A DNA stretch of 64,000 nucleotides, from NCBI RefSeq assembly GCF_024496245.1, contig NZ_CP101740.1:2169501-2233500 (forward strand), written 5' to 3'. The translations under genes and the position numbers were made by a program. This document shows positions 48,001-57,238 of the stretch, one piece after another (within the stretch, counting starts at the first letter, position 1; each line of letters opens with the position of its first letter). The notes beneath the pieces are model-generated. The model had not been told where the DNA came from. It was given only the letters and a program-made list of their open reading frames with translations, and searched no databases. This stretch comes from Sphingomonas qomolangmaensis (GTDB lineage: Bacteria; Pseudomonadota; Alphaproteobacteria; Sphingomonadales; Sphingomonadaceae).

Positions 48001-48735
48001 ATGCCAGACCCCGGGCATCTCGCAACCGCAGCAATCCCCGGAGAAAGGGTGTTCCATCCGCACGCATCGGCCTTCGATGTCAAGTACGCCCCTGGGGGCG
48101 AGCGCCGTTCGGTCATGATCATCATGCGTGACCACGCGATTCGGGCCGCCGATATCACGCTGACGCTGATCGGCATCGTGGCGGTCGCGCCGCTGATGCT
48201 GATCGTCGCGATGCTGATCTATGCGCGCGATCCCGGCCCAATCCTGTTCCGCCATCGCCGTATTGGCAAAGGTGGGCGGTCGTTCCATTGCCTTAAATTC
48301 CGCTCGATGGTGGTCGATTCGGACCAGCAGCTGGCCGACCTGCTAACTTCGGACGCCGATGCGCGCTTCGAATGGGCGGTCAACCACAAGCTCAAGAACG
48401 ACCCGCGGATCACGTCGCTCGGGCGCTTCCTGCGCAAGAGCAGCCTCGATGAGTTGCCCCAGCTATTCAACGTGCTGCGCGGCGACATGAGCTTGGTCGG
48501 CCCGCGGCCGATAGTCGAGGCCGAGGTCCGCTTCTACGGCCGCTATTTTGCCGAATATCGATCGACCCGCCCCGGCATCACCGGCCTGTGGCAGGTCAGC
48601 GGGCGCAGCGACGTCAATTATCGTCGCCGCGTCGCAATGGACGTGGTGTACGCGCGACGCCGCTCGCTGGGGATGAACGCCTATATCGTCGGGCGCACGA
48701 TCCCAGCCGTGCTTGCAGCCCGCGGCAGCTTCTGA
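48001..48735 (+). CDS. Bacterial sugar transferase (undecaprenyl-phosphate phosphoglycosyltransferase)
   Basis: 244 aa from ATG 48001, or 206 aa from ATG 48115; neither has a clear ribosome site. One membrane helix (TLTLIGIVAVAPLMLIVAMLIY) precedes the catalytic domain with KFRSMVVDS, SLDELPQLFNVLRGDMSLVGPRP and RPGITGLWQVSGRSD. These enzymes load the first sugar phosphate onto undecaprenyl phosphate in exopolysaccharide or O-antigen synthesis. It is an orphan here, between IS debris and a pseudogene, suggesting a remnant of a lost polysaccharide locus. Confidence 0.85.
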   Translation: MPDPGHLATAAIPGERVFHPHASAFDVKYAPGGERRSVMIIMRDHAIRAADITLTLIGIVAVAPLMLIVAMLIYARDPGPILFRHRRIGKGGRSFHCLKFRSMVVDSDQQLADLLTSDADARFEWAVNHKLKNDPRITSLGRFLRKSSLDELPQLFNVLRGDMSLVGPRPIVEAEVRFYGRYFAEYRSTRPGITGLWQVSGRSDVNYRRRVAMDVVYARRRSLGMNAYIVGRTIPAVLAARGSF

Positions 48736-48768
48736 AGTTTGCCTGCCAGTGCCCGACGGCGGTGGCAA

Positions 48769-50179
48769 TCAGTTCTGCAGATACGCCGGGTTCGAATAGA
48801 ACCACGGGTCGCGCGTGGGATCGGCGCCGGCGACGTCGGGCGAAGATTCGCCCTCCAAAGTACCGGTGCCTGGCACCCGGAATACCTTGCCCCTGACGCG
48901 GGCATCCGGTGCTTGATCACCAGATCGTCGCCATCGCGTCGCCAATCGCGCCCGGTTAAGCTGCGGACGACCTTTGTGGTCGCCTTGCGGTCGCCCGCCC
49001 CACCGATGACTTCGCCCACGATCAGATCGACATGATCAACTTCGGGCACCGTCCCGGCGGCATTGGCGCTGCGCGCAGGGCGGAAACGGATGGTGACGAG
49101 CATCTCGTCGCCCTCTTGACCCCAGCGTATCGCCCATTGCAGCCGCGAGGTCGGCAGCGGCAGCGGTCACGCCTAATTGCTCGAACAGCCCGCCGGTCGC
49201 GACGGACATACGGCCCGTGCGCAGCCCCTTAAGAAGGTCAGGCGAGGTCGGCGCGGCGAAAACCCAAGTCTTGGCATATTCGCCCGGCCAGAAATCGGCC
49301 CCGCCCTCACGCCAATGACCATGCGAGTCCGACGACGCGGTAATCGTCCAGTGCAGCCCCTGCCCCAGCAGCGCATCCGAGCCGCCGCCGAGCGTTGCGA
49401 CCATCTGGTCAAACCCGCCCATCGGATAGCCTCTATAGAGCCCGCGCGATCCGTGCGCTGTGTCGAGCCCCGACTTGCGCCGCGCCGCCTGATGCCCGGG
49501 CGCGCCCTCCATGCCGATCGCGACGCGCGGCGCGGCGGCGTGCCGGGCCCGATATTCCTTAGGTGCGTGCCGGCCCCAGATACCCAAGCCCTTAGCGGTG
49601 CGTGAGGGGTGGTTGGCGATCACCACCGGAGGGGTTCGGCAAAGGCAGCCAAATAGCGCAGCGCCTCAATCATCCGCGGGTTGGTACCGCGCGCCGCGTC
49701 CTCGGGAAAGGCGTCGCGCTTGCCATAGCCGCGCTCGATGCCGCGCAGCGCGCGGCGCTCGGCGGCACCGATCGACAGGATCAAGCTGGCATGTTCGCCG
49801 CCGGGCACGTCGAACTCCATGCCGTAGAACAGCATCAGCCCCGGCACCGCACGCCGCGCCGCGACGACATCGGGCCAGGCGCGCGCATGGTTGAGTTCGC
49901 CATGGTTCGGCCCGCCATGATCGGTCGACACCATCCAGGTCAGCCCGTGCCACCGGGCCATGCGCGCGTTCGTCTCGATCGTGTGCGACGAATCGCCGCG
50001 GACGATCGGCGGTGGGGCTGATCGACGCACGCAAGGTCGGGGGTATATTTCGCGCTGTAGATGCTGTGAGGTGATGATCGCCAGCTAGCCAGCCAGCGGC
50101 GCTCGGGCGCCTCCTGCGCGGTCGCCGGCAGCGTCAGCGCCGATGGCGCGCTGAAGAAGAAGATCGATCGGCGGTGCAT
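48769..50179 (-). pseudogene. Frameshifted PHP-domain phosphoesterase
   Basis: Reads in at least four successive minus-strand frames. It begins with a signal-like MHRRSIFFFSAPSALTLPATAQ at 50179, then SHTIETNARMARWHGLTWMVSTDHGGPNHGEL to about 49620. IANHPSRTAKGLGIWG...TASSDSHGHWREGGADFWPGEYAK runs to about 49110, and VTIRFRPARSA...NPAYLQN to 48769. The metal-site motifs STDHG, EGA and SSDSHG identify a PHP-type metallohydrolase. Breaks lie near 50040-50100, 49620 and 49105. Sequencing error could cause one break but hardly all. Confidence 0.85.
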
Positions 50180-50309
50180 GGCGGTCCTTCGTACAGCGGG
50201 GAATGCCGATGCGGTGCTTTCGACAGCAGCATGACGGACGCGCGAATTGCCGCCGCACAGCGCATATGCTTGGGTGCGCCGATCGAAGGATCGGGAGGCA
50301 AAGCAAGCG

Positions 50310-51437
50310 ATGTCCAGGAAGTTCATTGCAATTGCCGCACTACCGCTCGCGCTGGCGGCGGGGCATGCCGGCGCGAGCGACGTCGCGCGGCGATCGGGCA
50401 TCGTCATCGGCATCCTGTCCCCCGGCCCGCTCAATGCGATCACCGACGTTCCCGGCGTCCGCGTCGGCCATGTCACCATCGAGCGCGGCAAGGACATCCA
50501 TACCGGCGTCACCGCAATCCTGCCGCACGGTGGCAACCTGTTTCGCGAGAAAGTTCCCGCCGGGATCGTCGTCGCCAACGGCTTCGGCAAGTTCGCCGGA
50601 TCGACCCAGATCGAGGAACTGGGCGAGGTCGAAACCCCGATCCTGCTCACCAACACGCTGTCGGTTGCCGAGGCGATGGCCGCCTCGGTCGAATGGACGC
50701 TGGCACAACCGGGGAACGAGGACGTCCGATCGGTCAACGCGGTGGTCGGCGAGACCAATGACGGAATGCTCAACGACATTCGCGGCCGCCATGTACAGGT
50801 CGCCGATGCACGCCGCGCGATCGAGACGGCCGCCGCCGGCGCGGTTGCCGAGGGCAATGTCGGCGCGGGCACCGGCACCGTCGCGTTCGGCTGCAAGGGC
50901 GGGATCGGATCGGCCTCGCGCCGCCTGCCCGCCTCGCTCGGTGGCTGGACCGTCGGTGTGCTCGTCCAGGCGAATTATGGCGGGGTACTCACGATCGACG
51001 GCACCGCGGTTGGCCCGGCGCTTGGCCGTTATGATTTCCAGCGCGAGATCGAGGAGCGCCGCGCCGATGGATCGGTGATCGTCGTTGTCGCCACCGACGC
51101 GCCGCTATCCGATCGCAATTTGCGCCGCCTCGCCGCGCGCGCCTTTGCCGGGATCGCGCGCAGCGGATCGTCCTTCTCGAACGGGTCGGGCGACTATGCG
51201 GTCGCCTTCTCGACCGCGGCGTCGGTGCGGCGCAAGACGGGCACGGCGATCCCGATGGTCGCCGACCTCCCCAACGGGGCGATGAGCCCCGCCTTCCAGG
51301 CCGCCGCCGAAGCGACCGAGGAAGCGGTATTGAACGCGATGCTATCGGCGCGGACCACCGTCGGCCATCGCGGCACGGTCGAGGCACTGCCGCTCGATCG
51401 CGTGCTGCCGCTGCTCCCCAAGCCCCGGTCGCGCTAG
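50310..51437 (+). CDS. Secreted P1-family peptidase (DmpA-like aminopeptidase)
   Basis: 375-aa self-processing Ntn-type peptidase of the DmpA/L-aminopeptidase D-esterase family, with a signal peptide (to about Ala22). Family landmarks: LNAITDVPGVRVGH, TGVTAILPHGG, GNVGAGTGTVAFGCKGGIGSASR and VGVLVQANYGG. Predicted autocleavage is Gly254-Ser255 in ADGSVIVVVATDAPL, making Ser255 the nucleophile. GGGAGG precedes ATG 50310. It trims N-terminal residues, sometimes D-residues, from peptides. Sits 31 nt before the LysR gene of the export operon. Confidence 0.92.
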   Translation: MSRKFIAIAALPLALAAGHAGASDVARRSGIVIGILSPGPLNAITDVPGVRVGHVTIERGKDIHTGVTAILPHGGNLFREKVPAGIVVANGFGKFAGSTQIEELGEVETPILLTNTLSVAEAMAASVEWTLAQPGNEDVRSVNAVVGETNDGMLNDIRGRHVQVADARRAIETAAAGAVAEGNVGAGTGTVAFGCKGGIGSASRRLPASLGGWTVGVLVQANYGGVLTIDGTAVGPALGRYDFQREIEERRADGSVIVVVATDAPLSDRNLRRLAARAFAGIARSGSSFSNGSGDYAVAFSTAASVRRKTGTAIPMVADLPNGAMSPAFQAAAEATEEAVLNAMLSARTTVGHRGTVEALPLDRVLPLLPKPRSR

Positions 51438-51468
51438 CCGGCGCTTCCTAACCACGCACGACGCGCCT

Positions 51469-52377
51469 ATGCCTGCCGGCGTGCCGCCGACGATCCGCCA
51501 GCTTCGCTACCTCGTGGCGCTTGCCGAACAGGGCAGCTTCACCCGCGGTGCCGCCGCGGTCGAGGTGACGCAACCAAGCTTCTCGCAGCAGATCCAGCTG
51601 CTCGAGACGATGCTGCAGGGCCGCGTGGTCGAGCGTGGCGGGCGAACGATCCTGACGCCCCTGGGGCGCGATGCGGTGGCGGCGGCGCGGCGCGTGCTGG
51701 TCGAGGTCGATGGCTTTGCGGCGCTCGCGGACCGCCGCGTCGACGCGCTGTCGGGCACCATCCGCCTCGGCGTTTCCCCGACGCTCGGTCCCTATATTCT
51801 CCCCCAGCTCGTCGCACGGCTCCACGCCACCAGTCCGACGCTTCGTGTCCATGTGCGCGAAGGGATGCCCAGTCTGCTGCTCGAGATGCTCAGCGACGGC
51901 GCACACGACGTCGTGTTGCTGCAATTGCCCGTCGACCAGGCCGGCCGCCATGTCGAGCGGCTGTTTCGCGATCCGCTCTACCTGGCGATGGCGGCCGACG
52001 ACCCGCTGCGCGACCGCGCCGAAATCACCACCGCCGACCTGGCCGGCCGCGGCTTGCTGACGCTGCAGGCGCAATATCGCATGAGTGACCAGGTGACCGC
52101 GCTGGCGGAAGCGGCGGGGGCGCATGTGCTGCGCGATTACGAGGGCACGAGCCTCGATGCGATCCGGCAGATGGCAGGCATGGGGATGGGGCTCGCCTTC
52201 CTGCCGCAGCTCTATGTCCGCCAGGAAATCCGGCCCGGCGACGAAGTGATCGCGCGGCCCTTTGCCGGCGGGCGCCATTATCGCGAGATCGGGCTGGTGT
52301 GGCGCGCCGGCGCCGGGCGCGCCCCTGCGTTCGAAAAGCTCGCCGCGCTGTTGCGCGAAGTGGCTGTAATAGGATAA
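51469..52377 (+). CDS. LysR-family regulator, OxyR-like but without cysteines
   Basis: 302 aa. The N-terminal winged helix (TIRQLRYLVALAEQGSFTRGAAAVEVTQPSFSQQIQLLE) and effector domain (GTIRLGVSPTLGPYILPQLV; PLYLAMAADDPLRD) are closest to OxyR. There is no cysteine in the whole protein; where OxyR has its peroxide-sensing pair it reads LTLQAQYRMSDQVTALA. It should therefore respond to something other than thiol oxidation. It is co-directional with the export operon, 82 nt ahead, and may control it. Confidence 0.9.
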   Translation: MPAGVPPTIRQLRYLVALAEQGSFTRGAAAVEVTQPSFSQQIQLLETMLQGRVVERGGRTILTPLGRDAVAAARRVLVEVDGFAALADRRVDALSGTIRLGVSPTLGPYILPQLVARLHATSPTLRVHVREGMPSLLLEMLSDGAHDVVLLQLPVDQAGRHVERLFRDPLYLAMAADDPLRDRAEITTADLAGRGLLTLQAQYRMSDQVTALAEAAGAHVLRDYEGTSLDAIRQMAGMGMGLAFLPQLYVRQEIRPGDEVIARPFAGGRHYREIGLVWRAGAGRAPAFEKLAALLREVAVIG

Positions 52378-52459
52378 TTCTATGGCAATTATAGCGGCAG
52401 TCCCGTTGGCCCGATAAGCCGAACGCCGCATTCTGATCTTCTCGCACAGGGAGACGGTA

Positions 52460-54151
52460 ATGGCGGCGCAGCGCGCAGGTTTGCGGGCATTCGGTGGCTG
52501 GATCGCGCTGGTATTGGCGCCCGATGCGGCGTTCGTCCGGCTCGCGATCGTCTATGGCATCGCGATTTCGCTATTGTCGCTGGCGACACCGATTTCGGTC
52601 CAGCTGCTGATCAACTCGGTCGCCAACACCGCGATGCCCGCGCCGTTGTTCACGCTCGCGGGCATCCTGTTCCTGCTGCTGGCGATCGCCGGGGTGCTCA
52701 GCGCGCTGCGGATCCATCTGATGGCGCTGTTCGAGCGCCGGCTGTTCGCGCGGCTCGTTGCCGAGATCACGCTGCGATCGGTCCATGCGCAGAACCCGTT
52801 CTTCGCCGATGCACGCCGCGGCGACCTGTTCAACCGCTATTTCGACCTCATCACGGTGCAAAAGGCGCTGCCCAGCCTGTTGATCGGCGGCTTCACGATC
52901 GTGCTCCAGGGGGCAGTCGGGCTGATCGTCACCAGCTTCTACCACCCGTTTTTCCTGGCGTTCAACGGTGTGCTGGTCTTCACGCTGTTCGTGATCTGGC
53001 AGGTCTGGGCATCGGGCGCGGTGCGCAGCGCGGTCGCCAAGAGCCACGCCAAGCACGCCACCGCGCACTGGCTAGAAAGCGTCGGGGGATCGAACGGCTT
53101 CTATAAATCGGGCCGCCACCTCAATTTCGCGATGGACCGGTCGGAGGCGATGACCGCCGACTATGTCGCGCAGCACCGCCGCCATTTTCGCTACACCTTC
53201 GCGCAGACGCTTTGCCTGTTGCTCACCTATGCGCTGGCGAGCGCGGCGCTGCTCGCGCTCGGCGGCTGGCTGATCATCCAGGGTGAGCTGTCGATCGGCC
53301 AATTGGTCGCCGCTGAGCTGATCCTGTCGGGGGTGTTCTACGGCATCGCGCAGTTCGGCACCTATCTCGACACGCTGTACGACCTGGCCGCAGGACTCGA
53401 GGAATTGTCGCTGTTCTGGGACATTCCGCAGGAAGAACCGCGCACCGGCAACGCGCAAGGCCCCGCCAATGGCGCGATCCGGCTGCGCGGGGTGCAGCAT
53501 GGCGGCCATGTTTTCGACTTCGCGGTCGACAGCGGCGAGCAGCTCGCGATCGTCGCGGCCCCGGGGGTCGAACGCACGCTTGCCCTGTTGCTCAAGCGGC
53601 ACGAACAGCCCGGGCGCGGGCTGGTGCTGGTCGGCGGTAGCGATATTGCGGGGTTCGACATGTACCGGCTGCGCGCCGACATCATGGTGCTAGACCGCCC
53701 GAGCTTCGTCGAAATGTCGGTGCGCAACTATCTGACGCTCGCCGCCTCGGGCGATGCGACGCGGGTGATGGACGTGGTCGAGGCGGTCGGGCTCGCGACG
53801 CGCGTCGGCGCGCTCGACGACGGGCTCGATACGATCGTGTCGAACACCGGCTGGCCCTTTTCGGTGGGCGAGATGATGGCGCTCAAGCTCGCTGCCGCGT
53901 TGCTCGCGCGCCCGCGCGTGCTGGTGCTGTCGCCGCTCTACGACCTGCTGCCCACCGCGCGCGTCGATGCAGCACTCGCCAGCCTGCGCGAAAGCGGCAC
54001 CACCGTGCTGCAATTCACCCGCCGGCCGCAGGGGCTGACGCGCGACGGTAGACTGTGGGTGGGCAGCCAGGCGCAGCAGCGCTGCGTCAGCGAGGCCGAG
54101 CTGATTGCGCTCGCGCGCGACGAAGGAGACACCGATGCTCTTCCAGCCTGA
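52460..54151 (+). CDS. ABC exporter-like protein with degenerate nucleotide-binding domain
   Basis: 563 aa. An ABC type I exporter membrane domain (six helices between about 15 and 310) is followed by an NBD-like domain from about 338. Landmarks are lost: Walker A is IVAAPGVERTLALL (about 364-377) instead of GxxGxGKST; the signature is PFSVGEMMALKLAAALLARP (467-485) rather than LSGGQ; Walker B is VLVLSPLYD (487-495) with Ser-Pro for Asp-Glu; the switch His is replaced in VLQFTRRP. ATP hydrolysis by this domain is doubtful. Overlaps the adaptor gene by 17 nt. Confidence 0.88.
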   Translation: MAAQRAGLRAFGGWIALVLAPDAAFVRLAIVYGIAISLLSLATPISVQLLINSVANTAMPAPLFTLAGILFLLLAIAGVLSALRIHLMALFERRLFARLVAEITLRSVHAQNPFFADARRGDLFNRYFDLITVQKALPSLLIGGFTIVLQGAVGLIVTSFYHPFFLAFNGVLVFTLFVIWQVWASGAVRSAVAKSHAKHATAHWLESVGGSNGFYKSGRHLNFAMDRSEAMTADYVAQHRRHFRYTFAQTLCLLLTYALASAALLALGGWLIIQGELSIGQLVAAELILSGVFYGIAQFGTYLDTLYDLAAGLEELSLFWDIPQEEPRTGNAQGPANGAIRLRGVQHGGHVFDFAVDSGEQLAIVAAPGVERTLALLLKRHEQPGRGLVLVGGSDIAGFDMYRLRADIMVLDRPSFVEMSVRNYLTLAASGDATRVMDVVEAVGLATRVGALDDGLDTIVSNTGWPFSVGEMMALKLAAALLARPRVLVLSPLYDLLPTARVDAALASLRESGTTVLQFTRRPQGLTRDGRLWVGSQAQQRCVSEAELIALARDEGDTDALPA

Positions 54152-55181
54152 CCATCTCGCGCATTTCCCCACCTTGGTCTCGATCCGCCCGCCGCGCGTC
54201 ACTCAGGTCATCGCCTGGATGCTGATGATCGGTATCGGGCTGGTCACCGCGATCCTGTTCGGCGTGCCCTGGCTCCAGACCTCGGCGGGCACCGGCCAGG
54301 TCGTCGCGCTCAACCCAGACGATCGGGTCCAGTCGGTCACCGCGCTGGTGCAGGGCCGGGTCGAGCGCTGGTACGTCAACGACGGCGACCAGGTGAAGGC
54401 GGGCGACCCGATCGCGCGGCTGATCGACAACGACCCCGATCTGCTCGTGCGGCTCCGTGCCGAGCGCGCGCAGGTCGCCGCCGAGATCGCCGCCGCGGAG
54501 CAGGCGATGGCGGTCGCGCAGCTCGACGTCGGTCGCTCGGGCCAGTTGCTCGCCGAAGGGCTGATCGCGCGCCGCGATTACGAGGCATCGCAGATCCGCG
54601 TCGCCGATCATCGCGCCAAGCTCGCCGAAGCCCGCGCCAAGCTCAGCCGCGTCGATGTCGGGCTCAACCGCCAGTCGGCGCAGACCGTCCGCGCGCCGCG
54701 CGACGGGCGCATCCAGACGATCGACGCGGGCGCGGGCGCGACGCTGGTCAACCCCGGCGACATCCTCGCGACGCTCGCCCCCGAAGCACCGGTGCGCGTC
54801 GTCGAACTGCTGGTCGACGGCCGCGACGTCGCGCTGATCTATCCGGGCCGCCCGGTGCGGCTGGCGTTCGAGGGCTGGCCGGCGATCCAGTTCAGCGGCT
54901 GGCCTTCGATCGCCGAGGGCATGTTCGACGGTCGCGTCCGCTCGGTCGACCCCTCGGCGCAGGCGACGGGGCTGTTTCGCGTGCTGGTCGAGCCGATGCC
55001 CGGCCGCTTGAGCTGGCCCGACGACGATTATGTCCGGCTGGGTGCCAAGGTGCGCGGTTGGATCCAGATGGAGACCGTCAGCGTCGGCTATGAACTGTGG
55101 CGCCAGCTCAACGACTTCCCGCTCGAATTTCGCCGCCCGGCGATCGAGGCAGAGGCCAAGGCGCAGGAAAAGGCGAAATGA
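54135..55181 (+). CDS. HlyD-family periplasmic adaptor
   Basis: 348 aa. Cytoplasmic head, one membrane helix (VIAWMLMIGIGLVTAILFGVPW), lipoyl half-motif VQGRVERWYVNDGDQVKAGDPIARL, a short coiled-coil hairpin (about 95-165), second half RAPRDGRIQTIDAGAGATLVNPGDILATL, then the beta-barrel region (EAPVRVVELLVDGRDVALIYPGRPVRL). It would bridge the ABC-like protein to the TolC-like channel. ATG at 54135 after GAAGGAG. ATGA overlap with the next gene. Confidence 0.92.
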   Translation: MLFQPDHLAHFPTLVSIRPPRVTQVIAWMLMIGIGLVTAILFGVPWLQTSAGTGQVVALNPDDRVQSVTALVQGRVERWYVNDGDQVKAGDPIARLIDNDPDLLVRLRAERAQVAAEIAAAEQAMAVAQLDVGRSGQLLAEGLIARRDYEASQIRVADHRAKLAEARAKLSRVDVGLNRQSAQTVRAPRDGRIQTIDAGAGATLVNPGDILATLAPEAPVRVVELLVDGRDVALIYPGRPVRLAFEGWPAIQFSGWPSIAEGMFDGRVRSVDPSAQATGLFRVLVEPMPGRLSWPDDDYVRLGAKVRGWIQMETVSVGYELWRQLNDFPLEFRRPAIEAEAKAQEKAK

Positions 55182-56572
55182 TACGCCTCGCGCTCGCGCT
55201 CTTGCTGCTCGCCGCGCTCCCAGCCGCGGCGCACGCGCAAGTGCTCACGCTCGACGAAGTGCTCCGCTCCTCGGCGACCAACGCCCCCGCGATCCTCGAG
55301 GCGATTGCCCGCGAGCGCTGGGCCGATGGTCGCCGGCTGTCGGCCGAGGGCGCGTTCGACACCTTGTTCGAAGGCGACGCGCAGTCGCGGCTGCTGGGCT
55401 ATTATGACGGCACCGTCGTCGAGGCGCGCGCGAGCCGCCCGTTCGCCAATAATGGCGGCGGGCTCTACGCCGGCTATCGCGCCTCGCGCGGCGAATTTCC
55501 GGTCTATGAAGACAAGGCGTTCACCAACCGGCTGGGCGAGGTGAAGGTCGGCGCGGTCTTCTCGCTGATGCGCGATCGGCTGGTCGACGAACGCCGCACC
55601 AAGCTCGGGCTCGCCGGCCGCGACATCGAGCTCGCTCGGCTCGATCGCGAAATGGTGGCGATCGGCGTACAGCGCCGCGCGGTCGGCGCCTATCAGCTGT
55701 GGGTAGTCGCGGGGATGCGCGTCGGCGTCTATCGCGACCTGCTGGCGCTGGCGAGCGAGCGCCAGAAATCGATCGAGCGCCAGATCACGCTCGGCGCGCG
55801 CCCCGAAATCCTCGGCACCGAAAATCGCCAGAACATCGTTCGCCGCCAGACCTTGTTGATCCGCGCCGAGCAGGAACTGGCAAGCGCCGCCAACGCATTG
55901 TCCTTCTATCTCCGCGACGCCGATGGCGAGCCGGTAACCCCCGGCCCCGAACGGCTGCCCGGCGCCTTTCCGGAGCTACGGCTGCCTCCGCTTGGGGGCG
56001 ATCTCGCGCGGCGGATCGACCGGCCCGATCTCGAAACCATCCTCGTCCGGCTCGACCAGGCAGCCGCACGCCGGCAGCTTGCCGAGAACGACCTGCAACC
56101 GCGACTCGACCTGCGCGCTGAAGCCGCCAAGGATGTCGGCCCGGTCGGTCTCGGCGGATCGAGCCGTACCCCTGCCGAGGCGATCGTCGGGGTGCGCTTC
56201 TCGCTCCCGCTCGAACGCCGACAGGCGCGCGGTCGCGTCGCCGAGGCGGTCGCCGAAGCCGACGGTCTTCGCCTGCGTCGCCAGCTGATCGAGGACCAGA
56301 TTCTTGTCGAAGTGAACGACCTGGCGATCCAGGTAGGCGCCGCCGAACGGCTGGTGGCGCTGGCGGGCGACGAAACCGCGCTGGCGAACCGCATGGCCGA
56401 GGCCGAACGGCGGCGCTTCCAGCTCGGCGCGAGCGACTTTCTGGTCGTGAACCTGCGCGAGGAATCGGCGGCCGACGCGCGGCTGCGCCAGCTCGACGCC
56501 GAATATCGCCGTTCGGCTTCACGCGCCGAACTTGTCGCCGCAACGGTCGATCGCGCGCAACTGGGCCTCTAG
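55178..56572 (+). CDS. TolC-family outer-membrane efflux protein
   Basis: 464 aa with a signal peptide (MIRLALALLLLAALPAAAHAQ). Two OEP-type repeats of long helices with strands between: FLRDADGE-like segment near the middle and LRQLDAEYRRSASRAELVAATVDRAQLGL at the end. The N-terminal part (ANNGGGLYAGYRASRGEFPVYEDKAFTNR) is beta-rich, as for the barrel. Start overlaps the adaptor stop (ATGA). Completes the tripartite envelope-spanning set. Confidence 0.87.
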   Translation: MIRLALALLLLAALPAAAHAQVLTLDEVLRSSATNAPAILEAIARERWADGRRLSAEGAFDTLFEGDAQSRLLGYYDGTVVEARASRPFANNGGGLYAGYRASRGEFPVYEDKAFTNRLGEVKVGAVFSLMRDRLVDERRTKLGLAGRDIELARLDREMVAIGVQRRAVGAYQLWVVAGMRVGVYRDLLALASERQKSIERQITLGARPEILGTENRQNIVRRQTLLIRAEQELASAANALSFYLRDADGEPVTPGPERLPGAFPELRLPPLGGDLARRIDRPDLETILVRLDQAAARRQLAENDLQPRLDLRAEAAKDVGPVGLGGSSRTPAEAIVGVRFSLPLERRQARGRVAEAVAEADGLRLRRQLIEDQILVEVNDLAIQVGAAERLVALAGDETALANRMAEAERRRFQLGASDFLVVNLREESAADARLRQLDAEYRRSASRAELVAATVDRAQLGL

Positions 56573-56637
56573 ACCGCCTTTTATCCTGTCCTACAACAAT
56601 CCATATAGGTTATTATACCCTCCATCAGGAGGATGAC

Positions 56638-57189
56638 ATGGATATCGAAGAACTGATCGACGACGTTATCTCGCGCGAAGGCGGCTATAGCGACCACCCC
56701 GCCGATCGCGGCGGCCCGACCCGCTGGGGGATCACCCAGGCGGTAGCGCGCACCGATGGCTACAGCGGCGACATGCGCGACTTTCCGCGCGAGCGCGCCG
56801 CCGCGCTCTACGCCCGCCTCTATTGGTCACGACCACGCTTCGATACCGTGGCGAAAGTCGCCCCGCGCATCGCCGCCGAATTGTTCGATACCGGGGTAAA
56901 TATGGGCCCCAAGGTCGCCACGACCTTCCTCCAGCGCGCGCTCAATGCGCTCAACCGAAACGCACGCGATTATCCCGACATCGCGGTCGATGGCGTGCTG
57001 GGGCCGCAGACGTCGGCGGCGCTTTCGACGTTCCTGCGCGTGCGGGCACCGCGCGGCGAAACCGTGCTGCTCAAGGCGATCGAAGCGCTGCAAGGCGAAC
57101 GCTATGTCGATCTGGCCGAACGCCGCCCTGCTAACGAGGCGTTTCTGTACGGCTGGCTAGCGAACCGGATCGGTGAACCAAACGGCTGA
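56638..57189 (+). CDS. GH108 N-acetylmuramidase (phage/holin-associated type)
   Basis: 183-aa lysozyme-like enzyme. Catalytic Glu14 in ISREGGYSDHPADRGGPTRWGIT is the GH108 signature; a PG-binding-3 type C-terminal domain (NARDYPDIAVDGVLGPQTSAAL) follows. No signal peptide, consistent with holin-dependent release. Very good Shine-Dalgarno (CAGGAGGATGAC-ATG) and an unusually AT-rich leader (56580-56625). Paired with the holin downstream; 65 nt after the TolC gene. Confidence 0.92.
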   Translation: MDIEELIDDVISREGGYSDHPADRGGPTRWGITQAVARTDGYSGDMRDFPRERAAALYARLYWSRPRFDTVAKVAPRIAAELFDTGVNMGPKVATTFLQRALNALNRNARDYPDIAVDGVLGPQTSAALSTFLRVRAPRGETVLLKAIEALQGERYVDLAERRPANEAFLYGWLANRIGEPNG

Positions 57190-57238
57190 GAGGCGCCGTC
57201 TACGCGTTTACTTCGCCATTCCGAAATGGAGTCTTGCC

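Noticed and set aside
52460..54151. Calling the ABC gene an ordinary type I secretion ATPase
   Set aside because: Walker A, signature and Walker B residues required for ATP hydrolysis are absent, so the standard label would mislead.
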